From: Paramoeba atlantica
Taxonomy: Eukaryota; Discosea
Assembly: GCA_977017575.1 (NCBI GenBank)
Contig: CDRNVI010000019.1
Span: 248,001 to 312,000, forward strand
Reading direction: 5' to 3'
Length of the DNA: 64,000 nucleotides
Shown: positions 48,050 through 58,556 of the stretch, one piece after another
How the letters are laid out: every line of letters begins with the position of its first letter
Numbering within the stretch: position 1 is the stretch's first letter
Made by a program: the position numbers and the translations under genes
Notes under the pieces: model-generated
What the model was told of the DNA's origin: nothing
Database searches by the model: none
What the model saw: the letters and a program-made list of their open reading frames with translations, nothing else

Positions 48050-48199
48050 GAAGATAGCAGTTTAAGCAAAAGTATTCAACAAGGTACAGAAACTGTATCT
48101 TTATTTTCTCTTTAACATTTTCTGACATGGGTCATTTTCTGTAACAGCTCGAAAATTTCATGTGTATGAAAGCACTGTCAAGTTGCGGGTGTAACGTCA

Positions 48200-49167
48200 T
48201 CGGGCGACAAGTGATGTTCAAAACATACCAGGCAAGAGATCTCGCCTTGTGCGCACCGATGCTTTGCTGGGAACAGCTCTGAAAATCTTAGCAGGAATAG
48301 CCCATGTCCATCCTGGAATTTCGTGCTGAGGGATCTTCATAAGGCTGAGTTCCAGAGTTCCAAACAAACTCTCAAGCGTTTACTTAGGGAACACGGTGTT
48401 GGAGTTCAGAGGTTCAGTAAGAAGCCCTATCTCACGGAGAGGCATAAACTTAAATGTTCACACTTCGCCCAAGAGATGGTAATCTGGACCGAACAAGAAT
48501 TCTCGCACATCATTTGGTGTGATGAGAAGCTTTTCCGGTGAGGTTGCCGCGGGAGTCAAACTTTCATTGGACGCGAAGGCGACGTCGAAAAATATTCTGC
48601 GACCCCTGGAATGGATGGTTGGGTCGGGGGGAAGGGTATTATGGTATGGATGGGGGTTAGTCTTAGATATGGGGGGTTCATCCACATTTTCGCTGGAGAT
48701 TCATCTGTGAATGGGGAAGATTTTAAAAGGCCATGACAAAGAGGGGGGGATTTCTTTCATTTCTTAACCGCCATCCTTCAGCTGTTGTTGTGATGGACAA
48801 CTCAACTGTGCACAACAAAGCACGTACTCCTTTCAAGGATAACGGGGTCAGAATGCTAGATTGGCCACCCAAATCTCCAGACATGACTCCTATCAAAAAT
48901 TTATGGTCAATCTTGGATGTCATAAAGTGCAGAAAAAATACATTGAACTGTGATTTATTGAAAGAATCCATCACAGCCTCGTACAGTGAGCTGCTTAGTG
49001 AAGTTGGTTTCGTTGAACGCACATCAAAAAGTGTGTCAAACAGAATGAGGATTGTTATAGAGGAGGGGGCACTGTGGGTACTAGGTTCGTCTGCTCAATT
49101 TTATGCCAAAAAGGTGAAATTTCAATGGCTCAATGGCTCGGCCGCTAGGATGATTGCATGTAGGTAA
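48200..49167 (+). pseudogene. Tc1/mariner-type transposase, broken
   Basis: Plus-strand remains of a Tc1-like DDE transposase. After a degraded N-terminus come LKRLLREHGVGVQRFSKKPY and FSHIIWCDEKLF (first Asp, near 48515). In a shifted frame GKGIMVWMGVSLRYGGFIHI follows, and then VVVMDNSTVHNKARTPFKDN (second Asp, near 48795) and LLDWPP-like MLDWPPKSPDMTPIKNLW. The last motif is normally PDLNPIENLW; here the third catalytic residue is Lys instead of Glu. There are at least two frameshifts plus stops in the N-terminal part. It ends 13 bases before the left end of the element at 49180, so it is either truncated by it or merely adjacent. Confidence 0.85.
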
Positions 49168-49505
49168 AGTAGACCGAATTAAACCACTGTCCGGGTTAAT
49201 ATTCCTGGTAGGAATGTTAAGAGGGTATAGGGTATACAATTACAAGCTTCAGCAGCAATCTAAAAATATAATCATTTGTTCATTTCACATCACTAGAATC
49301 AGTACAGAACATTCATAAAATCTTTAATGTCACTAATACATGAGGAAGAGGACCTAATATATTGTAGGATGTCTTCTATCAAAGATTCTTTTTTGTATAC
49401 TTTCTTTTATCCCTTATTACCACACTCCTTCAGTGTGTTAACGGCTTTTTTACTCTTTTAACGTCAAATACTCTAGCCCCATATTCTTTCATCAATTTTT
49501 ATAAT

Positions 49506-49858
49506 TAAACCCTGTTCCGGGTTATTGTGCCCCCCCTGCACAATAACTGGCTCTAGGCACAATAACTAAGTATTGGAAAACCAAAAAAAGGGTTAAAAAA
49601 AATTGGCGTCGCTTCACGTCGCCTTTTTTATGGACAAACACGTTCATGTGCAGAAAAAGTTCTATTTAAGGGATGCGTTGTTGAACAAACTACGTTATTT
49701 TCGAGAAAATGGAAATAAAAAACAACCAAAAAGTTACGGCGCCGCCTGGCGGCGCCATATTTTGGAGGGGGGGGCACGACAATAGTGGTTGTTTCCACTT
49801 ATTGTGCCCTCCCTGCACAATAAGTAGCTCTAGGCACAATAACCCGGAACAGGGTTTA
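49506..49858. mobile_element. Nested MITE, CCCTGTTCCGGG family, 353 bp
   Basis: The ends TAAACCCTGTTCCGGGTTAT and its reverse complement match over 25 bases, each followed by a second internal copy of GCACAATAA in palindromic arrangement. No coding capacity. The terminal sequence is visibly related to that of the host element (AAACCACTGTCCGGGTTA), so both may use the same transposase. Confidence 0.85.
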
Positions 49859-50084
49859 TGATTATAATTATAGCTGATTTTTTGTTATAAAATATAATTT
49901 ATAAAAATTAATGAGAGGGGGAGTATTACATCTGCAACATTCGGTCCCTAGCTACGAACGCGAGATACGCTCGAAGGTGAATTTGATCGCTTGATCAGTG
50001 ATTCGGGACGACAAGTCCAAGAAGATTACTGGGAAAGCTCAGCTTCGCAAAAATACAAGCATATCCGAGTATTCCGCCAAGCAA

Positions 50085-50608
50085 TACCGTCAAAGTACTT
50101 ATTAACAGAGTAATAATCATTGGAATAAAAATTAACGGAATAATTTCTGCCCGAAAAAAACATTCCGTTAAATATTATTGCGGGAGTTGTTTACAACCCC
50201 TGCCTCTCCCTTCTTTATGGTGTCCGGGGTAGGGTGGATCCAGCAGGGTGAGAAAAGGGGGTCCGGCCCTCCCTCTCCTCGATTTGGGCACAAATAACGG
50301 TGCTTAAAAACATAGGTCGCGGGACTCGAACCCAGGTGGTCCAATGGGTAAGACCTGCCGTCGATAATCTGGTGGTCGCAGGTTCGACTCCGGGCGGATA
50401 TATTTTGAGCCATACGCGGCGCCGTTAATGGGAAGCAATTTGCGAAGCCGAAGGGGGGGAGTATGGCGAGAGCCCGCGTGAGCGTGCCTGAGCCATACGC
50501 GGCGTCGTTAGTGGGAAGCAATTTGCGAAGCCCGTTTTACAACAACCACCACTTTTTAACGAAGCAGCTAGCACACCGACATTATTGTTAATAAGTACTT
50601 TGACGGTA
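50085..50608. mobile_element. Nested TIR element, CCGTCAAAG family, 524 bp
   Basis: Perfect 22-base terminal repeats, TACCGTCAAAGTACTTATTA at the left and its reverse complement at the right, with TA at each outer edge. It contains a tRNA-like polymerase III box region (50310-50400), an imperfect 45-base direct repeat (50407-50450 and 50490-50535, sharing GAGCCATACGCGGCG), and a short internal palindrome around 50140-50175. No protein is encoded. Confidence 0.82.
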
Positions 50609-50842
50609 AATCGGATTCACTTTTCGGAAACGCACGCAGAACTTGAATTTGGCCGCATGCTTCACATCGAGAATAAGAAGCATCATCTTTCAAATGATCT
50701 GATGGAAGGTATGGTGAGTGTGTTTTTTAACGACCCACGAAATCTTGATCGACATAAGGTACGCGTGTCTCGGGAGGAAGCACTACCCGCTTATCCCTCG
50801 GAGTACAACGGTGAAAGTAAAGGAAAATTCGCTTTTTTATGA
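50609..50842 (+). pseudogene. Orphan coding fragment inside the composite element
   Basis: Immediately right of the nested element an open frame reads ETHAELEFGRMLHIENKKHH, then DLMEGMVSVFFNDPRNLDRH and ALPAYPSEYNGE before a stop. The amino-acid composition looks like real protein, but I recognise no family. It may be a residue of the element's former gene or of a host gene split by the nested insertion. No ATG is available at a sensible place. Confidence 0.3.
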
Positions 50843-51600
50843 CTTTTTAGCTTGACATTTTTCTTTTCAACAAAAGGACATTATCTACGTACATAATATT
50901 GTGTATGACTATTGTATACTCATTTTCCGTTATTTTCTATGGTATGCCAGGGGTGTCGTGGGTGCGCTTGTCGATGACAGTTCACCCTCAGCCGTATATC
51001 ACGCTGATCGGAAGCACAGTGCGAGCACTGGCTTCGAAGGCACGGGCTTGTCACGAGAAGCGTTTTCTGTGGAAAAAGGACACACTCATCAACAAAAGAA
51101 ATGGAATTAGAGGATAGTGTGTGGCACTGTACTAAGAAATGCAAGAGTAGATTTCTAGATAGGGTGTAAACTAGGGTGTAAAGCAAATGTTTTTCAAAAT
51201 AGGCGAATTTTCCTTTACTTTAACCAGTACAACACACATGCAACTGGGTGAAGCTACTTCTAGGAAAAGAGTATGAGATAACTCACAAAGATTTTCTTCT
51301 ACTATTGGATCTTCACTCTGCGTGCAAGGCACTGGATGACTTGCAGATTGTTCGGTGACGGGAGGACAAATTAATTATTACTGATACTGACTTCAGACGA
51401 AAGGAAAAGTTGTTTAAGTGCAGAATATCAGAAGTCAATGCTCAAGAAAGCACTGTATCGGCATTTTCTTCAACGGGATTCAATATGCTAAAAAATTGGA
51501 AAATGGTTCATTTTGAACTTAAATGCAAAGCGCGGGTTCGGTGCGGGTTCGGTGATGCACACACTCCTAACCGAAGCCCCTCAATTATTGTGGTAAAGCA
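50843..51600. other. Right interior of the composite element, no gene
   Basis: Non-coding AT-rich sequence between the orphan coding fragment and the right terminal repeat. Short open frames only. Confidence 0.35.
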
Positions 51601-52065
51601 GGAATATTAACCCGGACAGTGGTTTAGTTCATATTGTCAAAACAGGGGCGGTTGTTGATCTTCCCCCCTCCTGGGAAATATTAATTTAAAATTAATAATT
51701 TTTTTATCCGTTTTTGCTCATTTTTGCAGCATTGAAGAGATCTCGTTCCCCTGGCGAAGCGCTTTTCCGCCTTTACCATAGGCCTAAATTTCCGGTCATG
51801 GAAAAAGAAAATCGGCTTACCGATTTGTCTTATCAAATCTAAGAAATTAGAATGAAACCACCTTCTTAGGAAGACCTCTCTAGGGGGAAGCACGCTTGAT
51901 ACAGGTCACAAGCCCGGCGTCTTCAGCTTTGGCAAAACAAGTGCGAGTGACCCCAACGCTCACGCGGCCCCTAACAAAAAAAGAGGTCTCCATCCTGTTC
52001 CGTTACAAGACAAGATCCTGTTCCGTTACAGTGTTTTCAAAATCAAAATTTTCTTTCCAATTTAC

Positions 52066-52230
52066 CTGCCACGAGGCAAAGCACCCCCTGCGCCAACGGG
52101 TCTACACCCCCTCGAAGGGCCTGCCGGGCGGGCCCTTCAAAAAAAATTTCAGAAGCTTGTTTTCTTCAAAGGAACCTGTCACGAGGTAAAGCACGCCCCG
52201 CGTCAGCGGGTTTTCACACTCTCGAAGGGC
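52066..52230. repeat. Direct repeat of about 55 bp, two copies
   Basis: Two copies starting at about 52066 and 52169 share CACGAGG(C/T)AAAGCAC and, after a GC-rich stretch, CTCGAAGGGC. They lie about 100 bases apart and differ at roughly one in eight positions. Confidence 0.7.
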
Positions 52231-52489
52231 AGAGTGTGTACATTATAATACATAGTGTTTTTTTATGAAGCGTTATTAAATTAAGTAACGCGGCCCTCTT
52301 TCTCTAGGCGTGTACGGCGCGATTCCGGTTGGTTCTTCAATTTGCGTGATGGTACACGTAATGTTTTAAGAAATAAGAGTTGTTCGTTTATTAAATTGGA
52401 TATGTATCGTGTTTTGCTCATTGATTTTAGAAGGTACAGCTTTATTTTCCAAAGCTTTCATTTGCTTGTCTACGGTTTTTACTACATGA

Positions 52490-52858
52490 GCAAATCTGAA
52501 GAAAGCAATACCCATAAAAAGGCTACGTGGCCCTCAACACAATTTATTAAAAGCAAAGAAAGTCAAAAATACGGAACTTGAACTTAAAAAGGCAGAAAGG
52601 GAGTTGGAGTCCGAGTTCACGGATCTCGACCCCTTTTCGATCACCGTGAAAAGTATTTCTGTGGAAGTGAGCAAGGAAAGTTTTCGAACGTTTTTTTCGT
52701 CCTTCGGAACGATAGTCAAAATGACCCTCCTGTCTAACAAACATCTCACCTTTGTTTCTTATGAAACAATTGAACAGGCGAAACGTGCTGAACACGCATA
52801 CCGATGCATGCAAGTGCATCTTAAAGCAAAAAGCAAAAAGCGGAAAGAACGGGATTAA
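52490..52858 (+). pseudogene. RRM-type RNA-binding domain fragment
   Basis: The frame without ATG encodes a charged helix (TELELKKAERELESEF) and then one RNA recognition motif: FSITVKSISVEVSKESFRTF (RNP2-like strand and helix 1), FFSSFGTIVKMTLLSN, and KHLTFVSYETIEQAKRAEHA (RNP1-like strand and helix 2). A basic tail ends in KKRKERD. Another frame immediately upstream does begin with ATG (MSKSEESNTHKKATWPSTQF) and runs into a stop at 52581, so a frameshift probably separates start and domain. Likely a host gene fragment captured by the surrounding inverted-repeat element; it could also be a degenerate ORF of the element. Confidence 0.55.
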
Positions 52859-53435
52859 GATTGGTAAGGTGTCAAGGGTTCGAAAGAAGTTTTTTAATGG
52901 ATAAATTTTACTATTTTTCTGGGTTTTTTTCGTGCATGTTTCCTTATTTTTTCATCCACTTTTTCCATCTTACTCTTTTTCTTATTAAACGCATACAAAT
53001 TTTTGTAGCACGTCACATCGATTGTAGTCATTTAGTATAGGGGTGAGAAAGTAAGAGCATGACCCTACATGTGTTTCTTTTAGTATATTATAAAAGTGTT
53101 GTTAAAAACCTCTTGTTAAACCTCTTGTTTTCAGTGCAAAGCGCACTGCAGTTTATTGGCCTACAGAACGTTTCTTATTTTATTGGATTTCTACACCTTG
53201 TTTAAAAATGATATTATTCCCTATTGAGCGCTTTCTGATGAATTGGTCTGAACTGGGCCGAGTCAACAAATGGAAATACTAGAAAACACCATTAGGTGCC
53301 AGTAACCCCTACCGAGCTACAACGTCAGCTACCTACAACGTCAGCTTCGTAAAGAGGTCTTGTGTGTTCTCTACTCAACAAGCGGTTATTTTTGGTCCTC
53401 TCGCTTTTCCGCTTTCACTTCCAATTCTCTTTTTT

Positions 53436-53530
53436 AGGCTCTTCGTTAAACGCGGAGGTAGGTTTCAACGCGAAGCGAGCAGTGACTTCTAAGTTAAAAA
53501 CAACCACCGCGTTTAACGAACAGCCTAAAA
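53436..53530. repeat. Small inverted repeat related to the Merlin-like element's subterminal region
   Basis: CTTCGTTAAACGCGGAGGT at the left and CCACCGCGTTTAACGAAC at the right form an imperfect 25-base stem. The same CTTCGTTAAACG(C/T)GG block is found near 54260 in the left subterminal part of the following element and, inverted, near 60875 in its right part. Confidence 0.65.
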
Positions 53531-54320
53531 AAGATACAAAACATAATATGATACAAAACATACACATGGAAAAGAAAAATGTTTAGTTGTGCTTAATGAT
53601 GCTTAATTTATTCGGAGCTAAGTCCAGGGTATGTCGTTTTAGGAAAGAAAATTATTTTTTAATGCAAGGGTGGCGCTTGTGCAAGGCTGTCGTGATCGTG
53701 AAGCTTAATTTGTTTGTTTATAAATTTATCCACTATTTTTCATCGCTATTGATGTTTGTACTGAATTATTGCTTGAGCATAAAGAAATTAGAAGACTATT
53801 TCAGCCTACACACATTCAAAAAACCCACACAACCATGAAAATATGGAATTTTCACCATGAAAATATGGAATTGGAACCATGAAAAAATGGTTCTGTGCAC
53901 AAAAGACGTCCGAAAAATTCGTACTTTTTGGGCCATGCGGCACCAGGGAGTCTCTATGAAAAAAAGGCGACAAAGCGCTTCGCTACGGGAACGAGACCTC
54001 TTCAACGCTGCGAAAATGAGCGAACACGGATAAGAAAATTAAAATTTCCCAGGAAGGGAACATCAACATCCGCCCCTGTATGAATACTTGGAAGTGTGTT
54101 CGTATATTTCGTATACTGTGCCCCCCCCCCCCACTTATAGTGCCGCGGGGTACCCCCCCACTTATAGTGCCGTTTGAAAAAAAATGTCCGAAAAAAAATG
54201 ACTAATTATTTTTGACCAAAAAGGACAGTAAACATGGTGGAAATTTCTAATATTGAGAGCTTCGTTAAACGTGGTGGTTGTTTTCAACTCATGGAAGTCA
54301 CTCATGCTGCGCGGGGGAAA

Positions 54321-54472
54321 GTCAAGGAATATTGCATAAGTCAAGGAATATTGCATAAGTCAAGGAGTATTGCAAAAGTCAAGGAATATTGCATAAGTCA
54401 AGGAATATTGCATAAGTCAAGGAATATTGCATAAGTCAAGGAATATTGCATAAGTCAAGGAATATTGTATAA
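54321..54472. repeat. Eight tandem copies of a 19-base subterminal motif
   Basis: GTCAAGGAATATTGCATAA is repeated head to tail eight times. The third copy has two changes (GTCAAGGAGTATTGCAAAA) and the last has one. The same array recurs in the second and third tandem units. Position near a transposon end suggests transposase binding sites. There are no spacers, so it is not a CRISPR array. Confidence 0.92.
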
Positions 54473-54502
54473 GCCGTAATTTGTGTTGTTTCTTTTTTTT
54501 AA

Positions 54503-55215
54503 TGCCTCAGCGTAGTGTGAACTGGTTTTGTGAGGCTTGCGACGACTTTATTTGCATTGAGCATCTGTCTTTCACTAATTTTTGGGGACACGAGTGAAGA
54601 AATTCTAGCTCGTTGGTTGCGGAATCATCGGCTGGTGGCACAACAGGTCTGGTGTAACAAAAAAAAGTACCGTGGAAATAAGGAATTATCTTGCGTCTGC
54701 GACGGAGAGTTTTGGTATTGCCCTGACCTGGAGACCAACGGTTGCCGGGCTCGGTACAGCATCATGGAACCCCTTTTTAGTGAGAAGAGCAAACGGGACA
54801 TCAAAGACACTCTGCAGATCCTGTACAGTTTGGCTCAAGGTATAGCAGTCAAGCATATTTTGCGCGAAAGTACGCTGAGTAGAGTGACTGTTATGGCTGT
54901 CACGCAAATGCTTGAATTCATAATTGCCATGGCGCACGACATGCGCTTTGATGCGGCGGAAGGCACGGTAGTCTTTATGCAAAAAGACTTGCGTTTCCAA
55001 GATTAAACGCATGGGATGTGGGAAAGGGAAAAGAGTACGTCGTGATGGGTCTTCCTGGTACCATACACTTGTGAATTGTGATCAAGTGCTTGATACCACC
55101 GGAGGGGTGCATTATCCCATGAAGGAAATCTTTGTTCGGTATCTGGAAAAGACGGACGCAGCCACCATGACAGCACATGTCCGACATCTCGCCAAAACCT
55201 ATCGTACCCAAATAC
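54503..55215 (+). pseudogene. Merlin-like transposase, 5' part (copy 1)
   Basis: An ATG at 54503 opens MPQRSVNWFCEACDDFICIE and LSFTNFWG. A one-base shift leads to DTSEEILARWLRNHRLVAQQ, the zinc-ribbon-like WCNKK...CVCDGEFWYCPDLETNGC, then LFSEKSKRDIKDTLQILYSL and an HTH-like segment. A stop and another shift precede KRVRRDGSSWYHTLVNCDQV and YLEKTDAATMTAHVRHLAKT. This is the layout of IS1016/Merlin (IS1595 superfamily) transposases: a zinc ribbon, then SK-x-x-(I/L)-x-x-x-L-Y, then the DDE core. It is cut off at a TA by the inserted element. The N-terminal 19 residues of the longest single frame imitate a signal peptide but have no ATG. Confidence 0.72.
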
Positions 55216-56529
55216 AGGGGGGTGCACGAAAATATGGGGGGGGTCAAAATTCTACTCTAAATATAACTCGACCAATTTTGGAAAACAATAGCGCATTCGA
55301 GAGCTCTCACAGAGTTACGTGTCATGTGATATTACGTTTTACGTAGTTTCCAGGTATATGCCTTCTCCTGAATACAGTGAAAAGGACAACTGCAAGTTTT
55401 TTTCTGGTAAAAAAAAAGTTAGTATCCACAATTTGCACCTTTTTTCTCCAACACAATTTTCACACACGTTGGAACACTCTTTAAAGTCCTCAAAAATACA
55501 TCGTATTGCGCCCCTTTCAATTTTTCGACCCCAGAAGCGATCGGTCGTCTCAAATCTTCACGATTCGTTAGACAAAACGAGTTTTTATGTTCGTCCATAT
55601 CAGAATCAAGATTTTTTTAACCAAGAGTATCCTGTAAGATTCGGAGCTAAGTCCAGGGTATGTCGTTTTAGGAAAGAAAATTATTTTTTAATGCAAGGGT
55701 GGCGCTTGTGCAAGGCTGTCGTGATCGTGAAGCTTAATTTGTTTGTTTATAAATTTATCCACTATTTTTCATCGCTATTGATGTTTGTACTGAATTATTG
55801 CTTGAGCATAAAGAAATTAGAAGACTATTTCAGCCTACACACATTCAAAAAACCCACACAACCATGAAAATATGGAATTTTCACCATGAAAATATGGAAT
55901 TGGAACCATGAAAAAATGGTTCTGTGCACAAAAGACGTCCGAAAAATTCGTACTTTTTGGGCCATGCGGCACCAGGGGGTCTCTATGAAAAAAAGGCGAC
56001 AAAGCGCTTCGCTACGGGAACGAGACCTCTTCAACGCTGCGAAAATGAGCGAACACGGATAAGAAAATTAAAATTTCCCAGGAAGGGAACATCAACATCC
56101 GCCCCTGTATGAATACTTGGAAGTGTGTTCGTATATTTCGTATACTGTGCCCCCCCCCCACTTATAGTGCCGCGGGGTACCCCCCCACTTATAGTGCCGT
56201 TTGAAAAAAAATGTCCGAAAAAAAATGACTAATTATTTTTGACCAAAAAGGACAGTAAACATGGTGGAAATTTCTAATATTGAGAGCTTCGTTAAACGTG
56301 GTGGTTGTTTTCAACTCATGGAAGTCACTCATGCTGCGCGGGGGAAAGTCAAGGAATATTGCATAAGTCAAGGAATATTGCATAAGTCAAGGAGTATTGC
56401 AAAAGTCAAGGAATATTGCATAAGTCAAGGAATATTGCATAAGTCAAGGAATATTGCATAAGTCAAGGAATATTGCATAAGTCAAGGAATATTGTATAAG
56501 CCGTAATTTGTGTTGTTTCTTTTTTTTAA

Positions 56530-57242
56530 TGCCTCAGCGTAGTGTGAACTGGTTTTGTGAGGCTTGCGACGACTTTATTTGCATTGAGCATCTGTCTTTC
56601 ACTAATTTTTGGGGACACGAGTGAAGAAATTCTAGCTCGTTGGTTGCGGAATCATCGGCTGGTGGCACAACAGGTCTGGTGTAACAAAAAAAAGTACCGT
56701 GGAAATAAGGAATTATCTTGCGTCTGCGACGGAGAGTTTTGGTATTGCCCTGACCTGGAGACCAACGGTTGCCGGGCTCGGTACAGCATCATGGAACCCC
56801 TTTTTAGTGAGAAGAGCAAACGGGACATCAAAGACACTCTGCAGATCCTGTACAGTTTGGCTCAAGGTATAGCAGTCAAGCATATTTTGCGCGAAAGTAC
56901 GCTGAGTAGAGTGACTGTTATGGCTGTCACGCAAATGCTTGAATTCATAATTGCCATGGCGCACGACATGCGCTTTGATGCGGCGGAAGGCACGGTAGTC
57001 TTTATGCAAAAAGACTTGCGTTTCCAAGATTAAACGCATGGGATGTGGGAAAGGGAAAAGAGTACGTCGTGATGGGTCTTCCTGGTACCATACACTTGTG
57101 AATTGTGATCAAGTGCTTGATACCACCGGAGGGGTGCATTATCCCATGAAGGAAATCTTTGTTCGGTATCTGGAAAAGACGGACGCAGCCACCATGACAG
57201 CACATGTCCGACATCTCGCCAAAACCTATCGTACCCAAATAC
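56530..57242 (+). pseudogene. Merlin-like transposase, 5' part (copy 2)
   Basis: Sequence copy of the fragment in the first tandem unit, with no differences noticed in the coding part. It has the same two frame breaks and ends at the same insertion point, so it existed in this broken state before duplication. Confidence 0.72.
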
Positions 57243-58556
57243 AGGGGGGTGCACGAAAATATGGGGGGGGTCAAAATTCTACTCTAAATATAACTCGACC
57301 AATTTTGGAAAACAATAGCGCATTCGAGAGCTCTCACAGAGTTACGTGTCATGTGATATTACGTTTTACGTAGTTTCCAGGTATATGCCTTCTCCTGAAT
57401 ACAGTGAAAAGGACAACTGCAAGTTTTTTTCTGGTAAAAAAAAAGTTAGTATCCACAATTTGCACCTTTTTTCTCCAACACAATTTTCACACACGTTGGA
57501 ACACTCTTTAAAGTCCTCAAAAATACATCGTATTGCGCCCCTTTCAATTTTTCGACCCCAGAAGCGATCGGTCGTCTCAAATCTTCACGATTCGTTAGAC
57601 AAAACGAGTTTTTATGTTCGTCCATATCAGAATCAAGATTTTTTTAACCAAGAGTATCCTGTAAGATTCGGAGCTAAGTCCAGGGTATGTCGTTTTAGGA
57701 AAGAAAATTATTTTTTAATGCAAGGGTGGCGCTTGTGCAAGGCTGTCGTGATCGTGAAGCTTAATTTGTTTGTTTATAAATTTATCCACTATTTTTCATC
57801 GCTATTGATGTTTGTACTGAATTATTGCTTGAGCATAAAGAAATTAGAAGACTATTTCAGCCTACACACATTCAAAAAACCCACACAACCATGAAAATAT
57901 GGAATTTTCACCATGAAAATATGGAATTGGAACCATGAAAAAATGGTTCTGTGCACAAAAGACGTCCGAAAAATTCGTACTTTTTGGGCCATGCGGCACC
58001 AGGGGGTCTCTATGAAAAAAAGGCGACAAAGCGCTTCGCTACGGGAACGAGACCTCTTCAACGCTGCGAAAATGAGCGAACACGGATAAGAAAATTAAAA
58101 TTTCCCAGGAAGGGAACATCAACATCCGCCCCTGTATGAATACTTGGAAGTGTGTTCGTATATTTCGTATACTGTGCCCCCCCCCCACTTATAGTGCCGC
58201 GGGGTACCCCCCCACTTATAGTGCCGTTTGAAAAAAAATGTCCGAAAAAAAATGACTAATTATTTTTGACCAAAAAGGACAGTAAACATGGTGGAAATTT
58301 CTAATATTGAGAGCTTCGTTAAACGTGGTGGTTGTTTTCAACTCATGGAAGTCACTCATGCTGCGCGGGGGAAAGTCAAGGAATATTGCATAAGTCAAGG
58401 AATATTGCATAAGTCAAGGAGTATTGCAAAAGTCAAGGAATATTGCATAAGTCAAGGAATATTGCATAAGTCAAGGAATATTGCATAAGTCAAGGAATAT
58501 TGCATAAGTCAAGGAATATTGTATAAGCCGTAATTTGTGTTGTTTCTTTTTTTTAA

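Larger units (their letters stand above)
43010..48060 (-). mobile_element. Non-LTR retrotransposon (LINE) with restriction-like endonuclease, broken
   Basis: Minus-strand LINE of about 5 kb. In 5'-3' order it has a 5' region with Cys/His clusters (48049 to about 46320), a reverse transcriptase (46372 to 44278), and a C-terminal CCHC-type finger plus restriction-like endonuclease (44336 to 43044). This order is that of the RLE-bearing early-branching LINE groups (R2, CRE, NeSL, HERO types) and not of the apurinic-endonuclease LINEs. The reading frame changes near 47.6, 46.35, 44.88 and 44.33 kb. The 46.35-kb overlap could be a natural ORF1/ORF2 overlap; the last two interrupt the enzyme. No poly-A tail or target duplication is evident. 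Confidence 0.88.
49180..51626. mobile_element. Composite TIR element, CACTGTCC family, 2.45 kb
   Basis: Bounded by TAAACCACTGTCCGGGTTAA at 49180 and its perfect reverse complement ending at 51626 (26 identical terminal bases). It has hardly any coding capacity of its own. Its length comes partly from two other TIR elements nested inside (49506-49858 and 50085-50608). The short relative at 42326-42698 shares these ends. Transposition would need a transposase supplied elsewhere. Confidence 0.75.
51643..54078. mobile_element. Element with about 140-bp inverted repeats carrying an RRM-like frame
   Basis: The sequence at 51643-51785 and the reverse complement of 53940-54078 align over about 140 bases with scattered differences. 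Both begin CAGGGGCGG, continue through TCCTGGGAAAT and share CGAAGCGCTT. The right edge is followed by TA; the left edge is not preceded by TA. Inside are an RRM-like frame (52490-52858) and a duplicated 55-base block (52066 and 52169). Direct evidence for mobility is only the inverted repeats and their similarity to the other TIR elements here. Confidence 0.65.

Noticed and set aside
50310-50400. Functional tRNA gene on either strand
   Set aside because: B-box matches exist on both strands, but T- and anticodon stems do not pair properly. More likely tRNA-derived repeat sequence.
54321-54472. Regular short repeats that might be a CRISPR array
   Set aside because: The 19-base units are directly head to tail without spacers, recur in each tandem unit, and sit at a transposon end in a eukaryotic genome.
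54530-55006. Frame whose N-terminus looks like a signal peptide (MRLATTLFALSICLSLIFG), suggesting a secreted Cys-rich protein repeated three times
   Set aside because: The frame starts with GTG, the hydrophobic stretch is an out-of-frame reading of the transposase N-terminus, and the rest matches a Merlin-like zinc-ribbon transposase.
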